From Diospyros lotus (lineage: Eukaryota; Streptophyta; Magnoliopsida; Ericales; Ebenaceae), in NCBI RefSeq assembly GCF_014633365.1, contig NC_068343.1, positions 26,567,307-26,631,306 on the forward strand: 64,000 bases of DNA, given 5' to 3'. Of this stretch, positions 21,668 through 33,455 are shown piece after piece (positions within the stretch are counted from its first letter, which is position 1; every line of letters starts with the position of its first letter). The translations under genes and the position numbers were made by a program. The notes below the pieces were generated by a model, which saw only the letters and a program-made list of their open reading frames with translations, did no database searches and had not been told where the DNA came from.

Positions 21668-23210
21668 TTGAAATGCTACACAATCTTATTTTTTTTCCAT
21701 ATTAATAATATTACACCACTCTCCCTCGAGCAAGCTTTAGTTCAGGTCCCTGAGGCGCATATTCGGTCATCAAATCCACCTCATCAAGAGGAGGTCGACA
21801 AGGAGCCGATGTTTGGCGCTGTAACCGGCGATGAAAGGCACGAAACAGAGCTTCTGGAAGTAGAGAGGGGGGCTGTAAATACACAAAGAATGGCCAATGA
21901 GGGAGAAGAAGACCACAACCGACGCAAGAGGAAGGTGGGGCAGGTGGCTGCGGGGGTGGTTTCATCGGAGACGACGCAGGCGGTAACGGCATCAACGAGA
22001 GGGAGTCTGGCCGCCACATCACCAAACCACAAAGTTTCTGAAGCTGCCCTGTCCCATGCGCATGCAAGATGTGGTGGCCCACGGATAATTTTAAATTCTC
22101 CACCCCATCCCCTCAGGCATGATAGTGGGGAGTGCCCACGTGTGGCTACGGCCAACAAACAACAGCTAAGTTGTGGGGGCAATAGGGATGATAGCCAAAC
22201 TCAGAAAGAGGCATTAAAAAAGAAGAATTTAAATGATATTACGGCTAAAAATATGGCAGCCTTGTTGGATCTCTCACGTGATGGGTTTACACATGGGGAC
22301 GACATAAGAAAGGTTAACATGCATGGGTCTCAAGCAAGGGCAATTGTGTCAACAAATAATATATCTCACAGTGAAGTGGATGGTGGAGGTAAGCTAGGTG
22401 TTGAGCCAAACAAGGTATCTGTTGGGAGTAAGGGTCATTTAGTGTCATGGGCGAACATTGTCAAGTGTGGGACTTCATGCGATAAAAAGTTAGAATATAT
22501 CCCTCCCCGCATTCAAGAGAGTGGCATCCCTAAGATTCAGTTCTCAGAAGATGTCATTAAGGAGGGATCCCAGCATGGAGGAGCACGCTTGTGGGCTATT
22601 TCATCGAGAACTGCCTCTCATTTTAGGTAGTTTGGTCACTGGCTCGGAGGTTGTGGCAACAACATGGTCTAATTGAGGTATTATCTAACAACTCAGGCTT
22701 TTTCTTCTTCCGTTTTGATAATTATGAGAACATGTTGAAAATATTTAATGCTGGCCCACATCACTTTGTGGGTTGTCCTATTTTTCTTCGATGTTGGGAA
22801 CCCGGTATGGCCTTATTAAAGGAATCATTTGATGTCATACCTATGTGGGCCAAAATCTATGAAGTCCATCTAGAGCGTTGGAGTCATAAGGGATTCTCTA
22901 CTGTCGCCAGTGCTTTGGGTAAGCCTCTGCATGTGGATCATGTGACTGAGAGGAGGTCTAGACTGGGCTTTATTAGAGTGTGTGTTGAGATTAAAGCTTC
23001 GTCGAGGCTCCCTGGCCATATTGAGTTAGTCCAGGGAGTAGATAACCTATCTGGGGAACCCAAAGTCTTGAGCCTTCCGGTAGAATTTTAGGGGTTGCCT
23101 TCAGTTTGTCCTCATTGTGTGGTGTTTGGTCATTCAGTGGCCAAATGCCTAAATAGGCCCAAGGAGCCGGTCATAAATAATCATAAGGCCCCAGCCAATG
23201 CCGTTAGGTA
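21668..23210 (+). pseudogene. LINE ORF1 (DUF4283-like, CCHC zinc knuckle)
   Basis: A long low-complexity N-terminal part (to 22630) is followed, after a frameshift, by a conserved block (22651-23091). This has the plant DUF4283-like pattern: GFFFFRFDN, WEPGMALLKE, then VEIKASSRLPGHIEL. Then comes LPSVCPHCVVFGHSVAKC, a C-x2-C-x4-H-x4-C knuckle at about 23095-23150, after a stop at 23089-23091. The protein would coat LINE RNA. The first ATG is unclear because the 5' end of the element is undefined. Confidence 0.8.
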
Positions 23211-23303
23211 GACATCTGATGGGAAGTTAAAAAGCCTCGAGGAAGCTAACGAAAAGTCTAAATAGTACCCAAAAATTCTACTCGATGGGTTAAGAGGGAT
23301 CCG

Positions 23304-23693
23304 ATGCCCACGCAGTCTAGGGAGGTCATAAGTGAGGCATTGAGGATAATCCTTGAACAAAACTTGGAAGATCTTATGAGTAGCAACCAGTTCTGTATTC
23401 TGTTAGAGGTAGATCCATCTCCTCAGGAGCCTATGGTTAGATCTCTTCAAATTGAGGAGCTTATGGCTGGTATAGGTGAGAGAAAACCTACTAGGGAATG
23501 CACCTCAGATAGCGAGGGAGAGGAATTAGTCAGTTTGGATCATTTTGATACCCCAAGCTATAATGGACCTGATCAGAAAACCCCAGAGCCCAAGGCTAAT
23601 GGGGAGAGTAAGAAGAGGCAAGACCATAGAAAGATGGTCGTGAGGTCGGATGGTGGGGGCTTGAGGAGTTCCCAACAGGATAGCGTTTCATGA
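23304..23693 (+). pseudogene. LINE ORF1 C-terminal part, overlapping the ORF2 start
   Basis: This hydrophilic segment of about 129 codons, rich in acidic residues and lysine, continues ORF1 in another frame after stops at about 23210-23265. Its TGA stop at 23691-23693 overlaps the ORF2 ATG at 23690-23692 (ATGA). Such an overlap is compatible with coupled termination and re-initiation. No domain was recognised in this segment. Confidence 0.55.
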
Positions 23694-24450
23694 TGCGAGT
23701 AGCATCATGGAATATTAGGGGCCTAAATCAAGCCCCGAAGTAATGGAAGGTTAGATCTCTCATTTCTCAACATAAGTTGTCTATAGTGGTGCTTTTAGAG
23801 ACTAGAGTTCAGGAAGCTTAGGCGCATGCTATCTCATGGCTCATTATACCTTCTTGGGACTGGGTGTTTGATTATGCTTTCTATCATAATGGGCGTATTT
23901 GGGTTGGGTATGATCCAGCTATTGTCCACATCGAATGTCTAGAGAAGTCTGATTAATTCTTTCATTTTTGTGTCTCTAGTGATAGTCTTTCCTCCCATGT
24001 TTTTCTAACTGGTGTTTATGCTAAGAACGAGGAAGTGGACTAGGGAAGGTTATGGTGTTCCCTTAGGAGAGTGGGTGAGGCCATCCAAAGTGAGTCGTGG
24101 GTCCTTATGGGTGACTTTAATGTCTGTCGGTATGTCTCGGAGATGCGTGGTGGCAATATTGGAGTCTCCCTAAGTATGCGTCGTTTTAATGATTTCTTGT
24201 TGGAGATCTCGCTTCAGGACCTAGTCTATAGTGGCCCCACCCTAACCTGGAATAATAAGTGTTCGGGCAACGATAGTATTTTTTGAAAGCTTGACAGGAT
24301 TCTTATGAATGATTCTTTGTTAAGTAGATTCCCGAATGGTAAGGCTATCTTCATGCAAGGAGGCATATCGGATCATAGTCCAGCGGTCGTTAGCTTGTTT
24401 GAGCCTGTCCAGCCTAGGGGAGGCCCATTTTGTTTCCTTAACATTTAACA
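23690..24450 (+). pseudogene. LINE ORF2: apurinic/apyrimidinic-like endonuclease domain
   Basis: It starts with the typical SWNIRGLN motif, followed by LLETRVQE, MGDFNV, RRFNDFL, YSGPTLTWNN and SDHSPAVV. These are the conserved motifs of L1-type endonucleases that nick the target. At least five in-frame stops are present, for example after the WNIRGLNQAPK stretch and after EEVD. The catalytic Asp-Phe-Asn and Ser-Asp-His motifs are still readable. Confidence 0.88.
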
Positions 24451-24904
24451 GACCACCCTTTATTTCTTGACAAAGTGAGATCATCCTGGGGCGTGGTGGT
24501 GCACGGTTACCCAATGTATCTCTTGGTCTATAAGCTTAAGGTTGTTAAAGGGGCTCTAAAGTCCCTAAATCGTGCCCATGGTTATGTGATTGAGAGAGTC
24601 TTTGAGCTTAGGGATAGGTTATTCCAAGTTCAGTAGAGTCTCATTGATAACCCTAGTGATGTTGATCTTAGGAAGAGGAGTCTGAGCTAAACGATAATTT
24701 ATTGGCTACCTTATCCCAAGAGTCAGATTTTTTTAGGGTGAGAGCTCGGGTGTAGTGGTCGGCAGAGGGCGATCGATGCTCTCGGTACTTTTTTCGGTCT
24801 ATGATAGCCCGTCGTAAGCACGGGAAGATTATGAGTTTGTAGAGGGAAGACAGTACCACGACAGAGTCAAGTGAGGAGGTAGTTGAGACTCTGGTTAGCT
24901 ATTA

Positions 24905-26131
24905 CTAGAATCTGTTGAGGAGTAGTGCTCGGGTGTCGGGTATCCATTTGAGTGATATCAATCCATATGTGGTCAACCAGGTGGCTGGTGATAGTTGGGA
25001 GGGCCTCACGGCTCCTGTGACTCCAGAAGAGATTAGGCTGGTCTTGTTCAGTATGGGAGATGATAAAGCCCTAGGGCCTAATGGTTTTACGGTTAAGTTC
25101 TTTAAGAAAGCCTGGGATGTGGTGGGATTTGATGTGGTTGAGGCCGTTAGGAATTTCTTTGGTACTAGTTGTTTATTGGGAGAGGTCAACACAACCGTGA
25201 TTAGCTTAGTCCCTAAGGTTCCCCATCCGGAGTTCCCGGCCGATCTCGTGCAGCAATGTTGTCTATAAAATCATTTCAAAGATCTTAGCCAATAGGCTAA
25301 AGACGGTCCTTCCAGACTTGGTTGATGAGTCCCAAACAACGTTTGTGCCAGGCCAATCCATAGTTGATAACATCTTACTGGCCTAGGAGCTAGTGCATCA
25401 GTACCACCTTCATAAGGGTTAGCCGAGGTGTGCTATGAAAGTTAACTTGTCATCGGCTTATGATTCAGTGGAATGGGATTTCCTTTTAGTCGTCCTTCAA
25501 TTGATGAACTTCTCGCCTAGGTTTTGTGGTTGGATTTGTGAGTGTGTCACCACCCCTCGCTTCTCAGTCAAGATTAAAGGCCAACTTCATGGGTTTTTTC
25601 GGGGGGGGGGGGGGTAAGGGCCTTAGGCAGGGGGACCCTTTATCACCCTATTTGGTTGTGTTGGTCATGCAAGTGTTACAGGGTATTATCAGCTGGCACA
25701 CTCAGTCTCTCAACTTCAAGTTTCATTGGAAGTGTGAACAATCCAGGACGATGATGCTCATGTTTGCTGATGACCTCTTATTATCCTCTCACGAAGACGT
25801 TGCTTCCATTAGAATCCTCAAAGAGTGCTTAGGGAATTTTGCTTTGATGTCTGGTCTACGCGTTAACCCAGCAAAAAGTGACTGCTTTGTGTCCTGCCAG
25901 GATGAGGCCTTGAGGGAAAGGCTGTTTCTTACCTCGACATTTTGTAGAGGTCAGCTCCCCATGAGATACCTAGGTGTCCCCTTATTATTGATGAAGCTTG
26001 CCTATGAGGACTATAAGCATATTTTGGATAGAGTTAGGAGTCGGGTGTGCTCATGGCGCAGTCGGTCGCTGTCGTTTGGGGGTAAGCTTCAACTTGCTCA
26101 TTCAGTCCTTGCTACGATATACCTATATTAG
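24905..26131 (+). pseudogene. LINE ORF2: reverse transcriptase domain
   Basis: The readable parts are DDKALGPNGFTVKFFKKAW (about 25060), LANRLKTVLPDLV, FVPGQSIVDNILLA, SSAYDSVEWDFL (25450), GLRQGDPLSPYLV and the catalytic FADDLLL (25763-25783), then LPMRYLGVPLL. The reading frame changes three times. One change falls exactly at a run of 14 G (25601-25614). The YADD-equivalent aspartates are intact, but the ORF as a whole is broken. Confidence 0.92.
25601..25614. repeat. Run of 14 G inside the LINE RT domain
   Basis: The tract sits between the GFF(K/R)G-like and GLRQGDP motifs. The true reading frame upstream differs from that downstream, so the run length is off by one or two bases. It could be replication slippage or an assembly error. 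Confidence 0.8.
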
Positions 26132-27310
26132 GCGTCTGTCTTTCTGTTGCCCAAGCGGGTGATTAAGGAGTTAGAGTGCATCATTAGGAATTTACTTTGG
26201 AGTGGGTCAGGTGAGGATTCCCACAAAGCTAAGGTCGCATGGCGTGATGTATATTGTCCCAAGGAGTAGAGAGGTCTTAGTTTAAAACCATTTTTTCTAT
26301 GGAATCAGGTTATGCTGACTAAGTTAATCTGGAGGTTTCTGTCAGGCGAGAGTAAGTCCTTGTGGGTAAAATGGATTCACACGTTTCGGATTAAGAACAA
26401 GTGCTTGTGGATGCTACCAGTGACGTGTTCATGTCCCTAGTACTGGCGGAAACTATTATCTATATGGCGGGTGGTCAGAGATAAGTTTAGGCGGAAGGTA
26501 GGGGACGATAGTCGTGTTTTTCTGTGGTACGATAAGTGGCACCCTTTTGGGACCCTTGTAGATCGTTTCTCCTGCCAGCTTGATATATCGATTACAGCTC
26601 GTGTCTCTAAAATCATTGTTGATAGTAGGTGGGAATGGCTGTCGGACTGGACATCTACATCTCTGGAGCTTATCCAGCACAGGATGCCAGGCCCCCCTAT
26701 GGTGGGTTGCCACGATGTGCTCGTTTGGACCCTGGTTCAAGATGGTGCCTTCTCTATTTAGTCTGTCTTACAAGTGTTGTTACAACAACGGGTCCGGGTC
26801 CCTTGGTATCAGCTTGTGTGGTTTGGGTATGGAGTCCCTACATGTTCATTTATTCTATGGTTAGTAATTAGGGAACAACTATATACTCTTGATCATGTTA
26901 ACCTGTTTCTTTCATTTCCTAATAGGTGTTTTCTTTGCAGGACAGAGTCCAAGAGTCACAACCATATATTCTTTCAGTGTTCTTATTCTAGGCAGGTGGT
27001 GTCTTTTTTCTGACGTGCTGTGAAGTTTGCATGACCCTAGCGTCGATGAAAGACGGGGGTCCTATAGGCGGCGACTCGGTGGAAAGGTAAGAATCCTTGG
27101 CATGTTGCTAATCGTTTAGTCTTGCAGGCGATGGTTTATTTCTTGTGGTGTGAGCGCAATAACCAGTGTTGGCGAGATTCCGAGCAGTCTGCGAACCAGC
27201 TCGCCCAGCAAATACAGTGTGCAGTGTGGGCTCGGTTGGTCACCATCTTGTTTTCCCATACCCTACAGAGCTGTGCGCTTCGACATGTCTGGCGGCTCCC
27301 TGTCGACTAG
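26132..27310 (+). pseudogene. LINE ORF2: C-terminal region with RT-type zinc finger
   Basis: After a TAG that replaces a usual tryptophan codon, the frame continues with ASVFLLPKRVIKELE and VFLWYDKWHPFG. A Cys/His cluster, CFLCRTESKSHNHIFFQC, at about 26930-26985 matches the zf-RVT domain of plant LINEs. The last segment (27122-27310) contains FLWCERNNQCWRD, a usual C-terminal motif. Several stops interrupt it. Confidence 0.82.
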
Positions 27311-27454
27311 CACTCTTGGCTTAGGTCCATATATTGACAGTTATGGTCCTAAGTGTGTATTCTTGTATTGGTCCTAGGACCAGCTTGTGTGAGACCTTGT
27401 TTCGGTATAAGCTTGCCAGGTCATTTAAGCAAGGTTTGAATGTCGAAAAATGGT

Positions 27455-28179
27455 CTTGATAGCAAAATAAATCGTTGAATCGACTGTAGGGAATGCCCCG
27501 GAGTGTAATTGGCTATGGAAAATAGTATGGTCTCGATAAGCGTTTCGAAATAGGATTTATGAAATTTAAAGAAATCGAAATTGAGACGATTTTCGGTACA
27601 ACTAAAATACAGTTGTGATTGAGGCTGAAATATCGAATTGTCAAAGAGGACTTTCGGAAAGTCAACGGAACCCTGAGGGGGCTTCTGTTTTTTGTAAAGA
27701 TCAACTCTTTAGTGATTGCAGGATGAATCAAGGGCCCGGTGAGGACCTGGGTGCGAAATCATCCTTATCAAGTATATTTAAAGTTATTAATTGGACGTTA
27801 AAGGGTGTAATTGTAATTTAAGAAATTCCAAAGTGTAATTTAGATGAAAAATGGAGATTAGATATATTTTTTTTATAATTATATTAGTATAATATATATA
27901 TATATATATGTATTATATGTGCACGCATGAGGAGCAGTGAGAAGCTCCATGTTTCTGTTTGTGCGCGTGGGAGGCAACCTTGGAGTATGTTGATTTGGGT
28001 TGAGGGATTTATGGAGAGTTGTTGAGAGATGGGGTGGTGCCCAAGTCGCACTCGCCTATACACAGAGAGAGAGAAAGAGAAAGAGAGATTGAAGGAGAGA
28101 AAGGGGAAGAGCTTTGGCCATGGCAGTGAGCTCATGTGAGCTGGCCAAGAGATAGTGAGGTTGAGGGCGAGCTTGAGAG
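27455..28179 (+). mobile_element. LTR remnant D, 5' segment (plus strand)
   Basis: The part from about 27480 carries the shared U3 module of this window: GGGAATGCCCCGGAGTG, ACGATTTTCGGTACAAC and GGACTTTCGGAAAGTCAACGG-like strings, as in LTRs at 35392, 41549 and 51600 (inverted). The 5' end is truncated against the LINE. The segment ends where hAT copy 2 inserted; it then continues at 29003-29176 and 31174-33161. Short ORFs here are not genes. Confidence 0.7.
28172..28179. repeat. 8-bp target duplication of hAT copy 2, left (CTTGAGAG)
   Basis: CTTGAGAG is repeated exactly at 28995-29002, on the other side of the element. Confidence 0.9.
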
Positions 28180-28994
28180 TAGGGGTGGGCATGGTGCGGT
28201 TTGGGCAGTTTAGAGGGCATATAATTCACCAAACCGCACATGCGGTTTGGCAATTAAATCAGACCGCGTGGTCTGGTTTGGTGCCAAAAATCTCACCAGA
28301 CCGCATCGCAAAATGCGATGCGGTCTGGTGCGGTTTCCACGGTTTGATGCTTCCTCTGCTGCTTCATCTATTGCCTTGTAAATTTTTAAGTAAAATAATA
28401 AAACCAATACTAACTACCAAACAAAATCTAAAATTATACCTACAAATGAAAACAAATTTTAGATATACACAACCAAGCAGTGATTATCTTGGAAGATTGC
28501 AATTTAGTCCCTATCACTGCACCATTGAACTAGAACCTTGATTGATAAACTAAGGGAATGTTTAATAATACTTTTTGTTTCTAGTTTCTTGTTCTTGTTT
28601 TCATTTTTATAAAATAAAACCAGAAAAGGTTCTTCTTTTATGGGAAAGTGAAAACAAAAATAAAAATCAGAAAAAAGAAAATTGAATGCACTTGTTTTGA
28701 AAATAATAATGCTCAAGTTTGATTTTCTAACAATAAATAAGATGTGAACACAAAAAGGATAAAGGAACAAAGAAATAGAAAATAATAATGCTCAAGTTTG
28801 GTTTTTATATATTTTTAATTTTTTTATTAACATATTACTTGGCCGGTTCGGTTTTAACCAAACCGAGAAATTTGCAAACCGCAAACCGCATGGTTTGGGG
28901 ATTTCTCAAACCAAACCAAACCGCTGTCTCCCAAAAACCTCGCGGTTTGGTGCCGGCGGTTTCCACGGTTTAGCGATTTTTTTGGCCACCCCTA
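28180..28994. mobile_element. Non-autonomous hAT-type element, copy 2 (815 bp)
   Basis: The ends TAGGGGTGGGCA and TGGCCACCCCTA form imperfect inverted repeats like those of 1160-1718, and an exact 8-bp duplication flanks them. Interior GGTTTGG/CCAAACC motifs again occur in both orientations near both ends. The middle (about 28380-28800) is AT-rich and unrelated to copy 1 as far as visible. No transposase is encoded. Confidence 0.88.
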
Positions 28995-29002
28995 CTTGAG
29001 AG

Positions 29003-29176
29003 AGAGCAAGATTGAGAGATCGAGAGAGAGAGTCGGAAGCAATCGGAGCAAGCCGCGACAGTTCGCGGCAGCCATGGCCGCGAGCTTCCAGCAAGCTCGA
29101 ACTGCCAAGGCCGCGAGCATCAAGTCGCGCAGCGGCTGCAAGTGGCGACTAGGGTGTCAGCGGCCGGAGGTGCAGG
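29003..29176 (+). mobile_element. LTR remnant D, middle segment
   Basis: This GA-rich and then GC-rich leader-like sequence lies between hAT copy 2 and the solo LTR. It continues the LTR that resumes at 31169. No gene is supported; the ORF 28996-29187 is a chance frame. Confidence 0.55.
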
Positions 29177-31168
29177 TGTTAGTGTAGGTGCTCTAGACCC
29201 AATCAGATTGGGCATGTTATACACTGACAATTATAATCATGTTATTATTTGAATAAGGAGTTGTTCAAATTCACAAGAAGTCATTCTATTAGTTTCTTGT
29301 TATTATTGTAATAACCGAATGAAATTAGATAGAAGTCCATATGATGTATACTGTGATTAATCTATAAAGATGTGAGATGATGCATCACAGTATCTAGACA
29401 TCATTAAACGTCCCAAGTCGTAGCAATGTCAAGAATGGAGATTGACAATTGTTGTAAGACTTATATGTGCTATGTTTTTGCTATGTGATAGCAATGGGGG
29501 TCTCACACCCATAGGCATGGGGATGCCTATACAAGTACATAGGTGACCAATGTTGGAGAACGTGTCACTGGACATGACTCGCCATGAGAATCCATTTTGG
29601 TTATATGTTGATGGAATTCTCATACGAGATGGGTGTAACTAATCCTTGGACCTGAGGTTGTCACGGTCATCTCATAAGAAGACCGGTATGCTTTGACATC
29701 GTTTCGATGGGCCTAGACAAAGGCTGCATGTGGGCGATCGTTGGGTATATCATGAGGCTTATGGAGATGGGTGCATAGCCAAGATGGGACTCGTCTATCC
29801 CTTGATAGAGGATGATGTATCTAAGGCACCTTCGGTGGATATTTATTTTAAATCCATGGCCATGGTGAAAGAGATCAATAAGGAGTTATTGATTCACTTT
29901 TTATTAAGTGAAGATATCCGAATGACCGAAGAAAAACTCATATGATCATAATCAAGCAACACATCGCCATACTTGAGATCACATAAGATACATTGACGAG
30001 ATGATCGAATTACACGGTAACCATGCTCGTGAAAGATTATTTACGGATTATGAATCCTTTTGAATAATTGGATAGGCATGATGCCTTGCTAGAGGCCAAT
30101 CTTGTCTTATGTGTTTGTACTGACACATTACCAACATATTCGGAAGCCTAATGAGTCATACGCAATAAGCATGGTCCCTGCCTTAAACCAGAAGAGTGGA
30201 CGTATGGTTAAGTGGGACACTTCGGCAAGAAGTTGTGCCGTCGTAGGTTCTCACGGGAAAAAGACAAATAGACGTAATGACGTCGATATGACGATGAGTC
30301 GTCATAATGGAAAGTGTTTCCCAAAATGGCAATTGATTAAATTAGGAAGGAGTTTCTAATTTAATAGTTTTCTATTTGTTGGAGTGGCAAATAGGAAATA
30401 AAATATATTTGGGCTTAAGTTAATATTTGAATTAAATTAGATCTGGGCCAAATATTAAATATTATATTTGGACTAAATTGGATTTGGGCCAAATATTAAA
30501 ATAAATATTATATTTGGACTAAATTGGATTTGGGCCAAATATTAAATATTATATTTGGATCAAATTAGATTTGGACTAAATATTAAATATTATATTTGAG
30601 CTTGAATTAGATTTGGTCCCAAATATTATATTTAAACCTATAAAAGGATTGTGCCATTTAATTATATTTCTAGTTGGACTAGAATAAACCCACTTAAGAT
30701 TCTAATTAAATTAGAATTAATGAGTTAGCCCAATCCATTAGGGTTTTAGAAACCTTAGGATATTTCACTATAAATATCCTTTTATGGGTTGCCAAAAATT
30801 AAGGGGTTTTTGGTGTCATTTTTCAAGAGTTGAAAAATGTATTGCCGTTCACTCTTTTTCGTTTCTTTTGGCATCAATACGAAACGAGGGCATTCTTTTT
30901 CCGTCCATACACAAGCCGGGCAAAGGAGAAGGAGCTAGCACTCATATTCCGCTCTCCTTGCCAATGAACGCGTGTTGCGTATCACGAGTTAGAGGCCGGA
31001 CGCTTAGACGGCTCAAATTCGTGAATGACTCGATAATCAAAAGGTTAGATTTATTTATTTGTTTGTGAATGATTTGATTTTGACATTGATCCAATCGCCG
31101 GGATCGAGGTAAGGTTCAAAATTTTTGAACTACGCTGCTTGCCCCGTAGCGATCTTGCTTTACTTTCA
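29177..31168 (+). mobile_element. Probable solo LTR (about 2.0 kb), nested in LTR D
   Basis: It begins TGTTAGTGTAGG and ends CTTTACTTTCA (TG/CA termini). It is flanked by GCAGG (29172-29176) and GCAAG (31169-31173), a 5-bp duplication with one mismatch. It has TATA-like and leader-like parts near 30770-30790. A second, diverged stretch of related text occurs at about 35150-35385. I could not decide whether it is Ty1/copia or Ty3/gypsy. No interior coding sequence remains. Confidence 0.55.
30405..30640. repeat. AT-rich tandem repeat in the solo LTR
   Basis: About four imperfect units of 40-60 bp contain the phrases ATTTGGGCCAAATATTAAAT and ATATTTGGACTAAATT. It is a local expansion inside the U3-like part of the LTR. 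Confidence 0.75.
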
Positions 31169-31173
31169 GCAAG

Positions 31174-33161
31174 TGGTCTCAGTGGGAAGCAACCGAGGGG
31201 CCTTGGGGAAGCAGCAATGGAGATCGGTCGAGGCAGGGGACGGCCATGGCAGCGCGGGTGTGCGCGCGAGAAAGCTGGCCGATGGGTCATGGCGATGACA
31301 GGTCGCGCTGATGATGCAACAGCCGGAGATGTTCGGCGGAGCGAGGTCGGCAAGGCTGGCTTTGTGTGTTGCAGGTGCAAGGAAGAAGCAAGGAACAGAG
31401 GAAGGAGATGATGAATAGTAGGAGAAGAAAAAAAGAAAAGGAAGAAAAGAAAAGAAAAAGGAAAAAGAAAGAAAATAAATGGAGAAAAATTTTGGAAAGG
31501 TGGAAAAAAATTATAGGAAAATTCTGGTAAATCCTAAAAAAATAGGAAATAAAGGTTTATTAATATTCAGGAGTTTTGGGGAAGAAAAATGGTCTGGACA
31601 CGCGTTTTGAGGCGATGCACGAAAATAGAGGCGGTGCACAAAAAATGATATGGTGTGCAAGAATTGAGGTAATACGCGATAATCAAGGTGGTGTGCGAGA
31701 ATTGATGATTTGCATGACATTCAAGGTTAATCACTCGTTTTGAGGTTATGGCACGCATGCTGAGACAGCCTGAGAGGCTAAGTTAAGGTAAATAAATTTT
31801 TTTAAAAAATTCAATAAATTAGGAAAATTATTTTATGAATTATGATAGATAAGTATTTGAGAAAATACTTAAGAAATGCTTAGTTTGGATTATTGAGGAA
31901 TTATTTAGTGAGGAAAATGTTTAAGGAATTTTTGAGAAAAATAGGAAGAAATAAAGGAAAATCATGAGGGAATTAGGGGAAATGGATTATTGATATTATT
32001 GAATGAATATGATGGCCAGGGTATGTTGAGGTTCCGAATGAAGTACGTTAAAAGTCTTACACGAGAATCAAGATATTATGAGATGCGAATGAGGTAAGTG
32101 GTACTTATCAAATTGAATTTAGTTTTATAAAAATGCTTGATTTGAAAGTGATTTTCCTAAAGCCCAATTTGATGTAACTAATTTTATCATGTTAACATGT
32201 CTTGATATGTGATGCATTATGTAGATTTCATTTACATGTATTGATGATGAAATGTGCATATATTCACAATAATATTATTGATCATGCATTACATATGAGT
32301 TTAGGATGGCACCGCTACACCCATTGACCTCAGCATGGATAGGAAGCCGTAGTAATGCGGGGTAGCATTAAGGTGCAAACGAGAATGCGGACCGACACTG
32401 CTACACCCATTGACCTCGGCATGGAAATGAAGCCATAGCAATAGGGGGTAGCATAAGGTGCGGTCGATTCACGGAATGAAAGGAGAAATGATGACATTTT
32501 GCATTTTTCATACATGCATGAAAATAATTTTTTGTACCCTTACTTAGATGATTCATCATCTAATTTGGGATTTACCCCTAAAATATTCAAACGTTCCAGA
32601 TAGAGATTATAGCAAAAACGAAGATTAATGAGGCATGAAAGGGCACTTTCCAAGTGCACGATGAATTAAATTGAAATGAAATGACACTTAGTTAAGTGCA
32701 TGATGAATTAAATGTGAATGGAATGTACATTATGTAGCTCATGTATTTAACTTCTACTACTTTGAAATTTGAATGTTTTGAGGAATGATGATAAGGTTAA
32801 TGATGATGTAGAACCCTATTTAGGGTTAATGTTAATCGATGATGTATGTTATGTATTAATGTTAGTTGGGAACTTATGTTATATTTTAAGTCATAATGAA
32901 TAGCCTTGTATCGAGAATGAAGTTTGAGAAACAGTGATGTAAAGAATTGATTTATGATTTAATGTTAAAGTAAGATGTCTGGTTCGATTCTAGCTTCCGC
33001 ATTTGAGGTATATGACGATTGTCTCTTTCGAGATAAAATGATTGAAAATCCTGGGATGGATGCGAGAAATGAGGTGATTTAGTATTAGTTTGAAAGGAAA
33101 AAATTTACTGTTTCAGAATTGTCCCAAGAGCTATGACACACTCAAAAAATGGGGTGTTACA
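31174..33161 (+). mobile_element. LTR remnant D, 3' segment
   Basis: It ends ATGGGGTGTTACA at 33161, the 3' end of the LTR. It holds a two-unit repeat (32307-32462) with ACACCCATTGACCTCGGCATGG and TAGCAATGGGGG-like phrases. The same repeat occurs in LTRs E1 (43330-43500) and E2 (49776-49960), tying these LTRs to one family. The AAAGAAAAGGAA-rich part (31420-31500) is low complexity. No genes are supported. Confidence 0.75.
32307..32462. repeat. Two-unit repeat (about 87 bp) shared by LTRs D, E1 and E2
   Basis: Each unit contains a CTRCACYCATTGACCTCGRC-like string followed by ATGGATAGGAAGCC and TAGCAATG. The homologous two-unit arrays in E1 and E2 have a period of about 98 bp. Confidence 0.8.
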
Positions 33162-33455
33162 GTTAGTATCAAAGCTTAAGTTTATTTGGGAGCCTTAAGT
33201 TTTATTTGGTGACTTAGGGATTGCTGATGGTTTAGAGATTGTTAATTTAGAACAAATCTCGAGAAAAGAAATGATAGAAATTTGAAGATTTATCTGTTGA
33301 TTTAAGGTTATTAGTGGAAATGATTATGATGAATGATAGAGTAACTGATAGTTATTAAGAATGGTCGATCAATCATGAATGGTTTGTAGAATAAAGTCCC
33401 TACTTAGAGATTAGGGGATTATCGGTTGAAGTCTTAGAAGTTATTAATTGAGGAT
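33162..33455 (+). mobile_element. LARD interior remnant with degenerate primer site
   Basis: GTTAGTATCAAAGC at 33162-33175 is a worn version of the tRNA-iMet primer site. The stretch near 33385-33450 (TCCCTACTTAGAGATT, TATCGGTTGAAGTCTT, TATTAATTGA) is similar to the minus strand at about 8960-9060 inside the young LARD. The rest of this element is missing. Confidence 0.65.

Larger units (their letters stand above)
21668..27440 (+). mobile_element. Decayed L1-type LINE (non-LTR retrotransposon)
   Basis: ORF1 with a DUF4283-like domain and a CCHC knuckle is followed by ORF2 with endonuclease, RT and a C-terminal RT-type zinc finger. This is the order in plant L1 elements. No poly(A) tail or target duplication could be identified, so both ends are approximate. 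The 3' side runs into an LTR remnant near 27455. Numerous stops and frame changes show it is inactive. It is the only LINE in the window. Confidence 0.88.

Noticed and set aside
21711..22182. Minus-strand ORFs of about 130 codons over LINE ORF1
   Set aside because: They are the complement of the ORF1 low-complexity part, which has DUF4283-like and zinc-knuckle support downstream.
31139..31411. Overlapping plus and minus ORFs rich in Arg/Gly
   Set aside because: They straddle the solo LTR border and the GC-rich LTR D leader; no domain, and the two strands are equally open.
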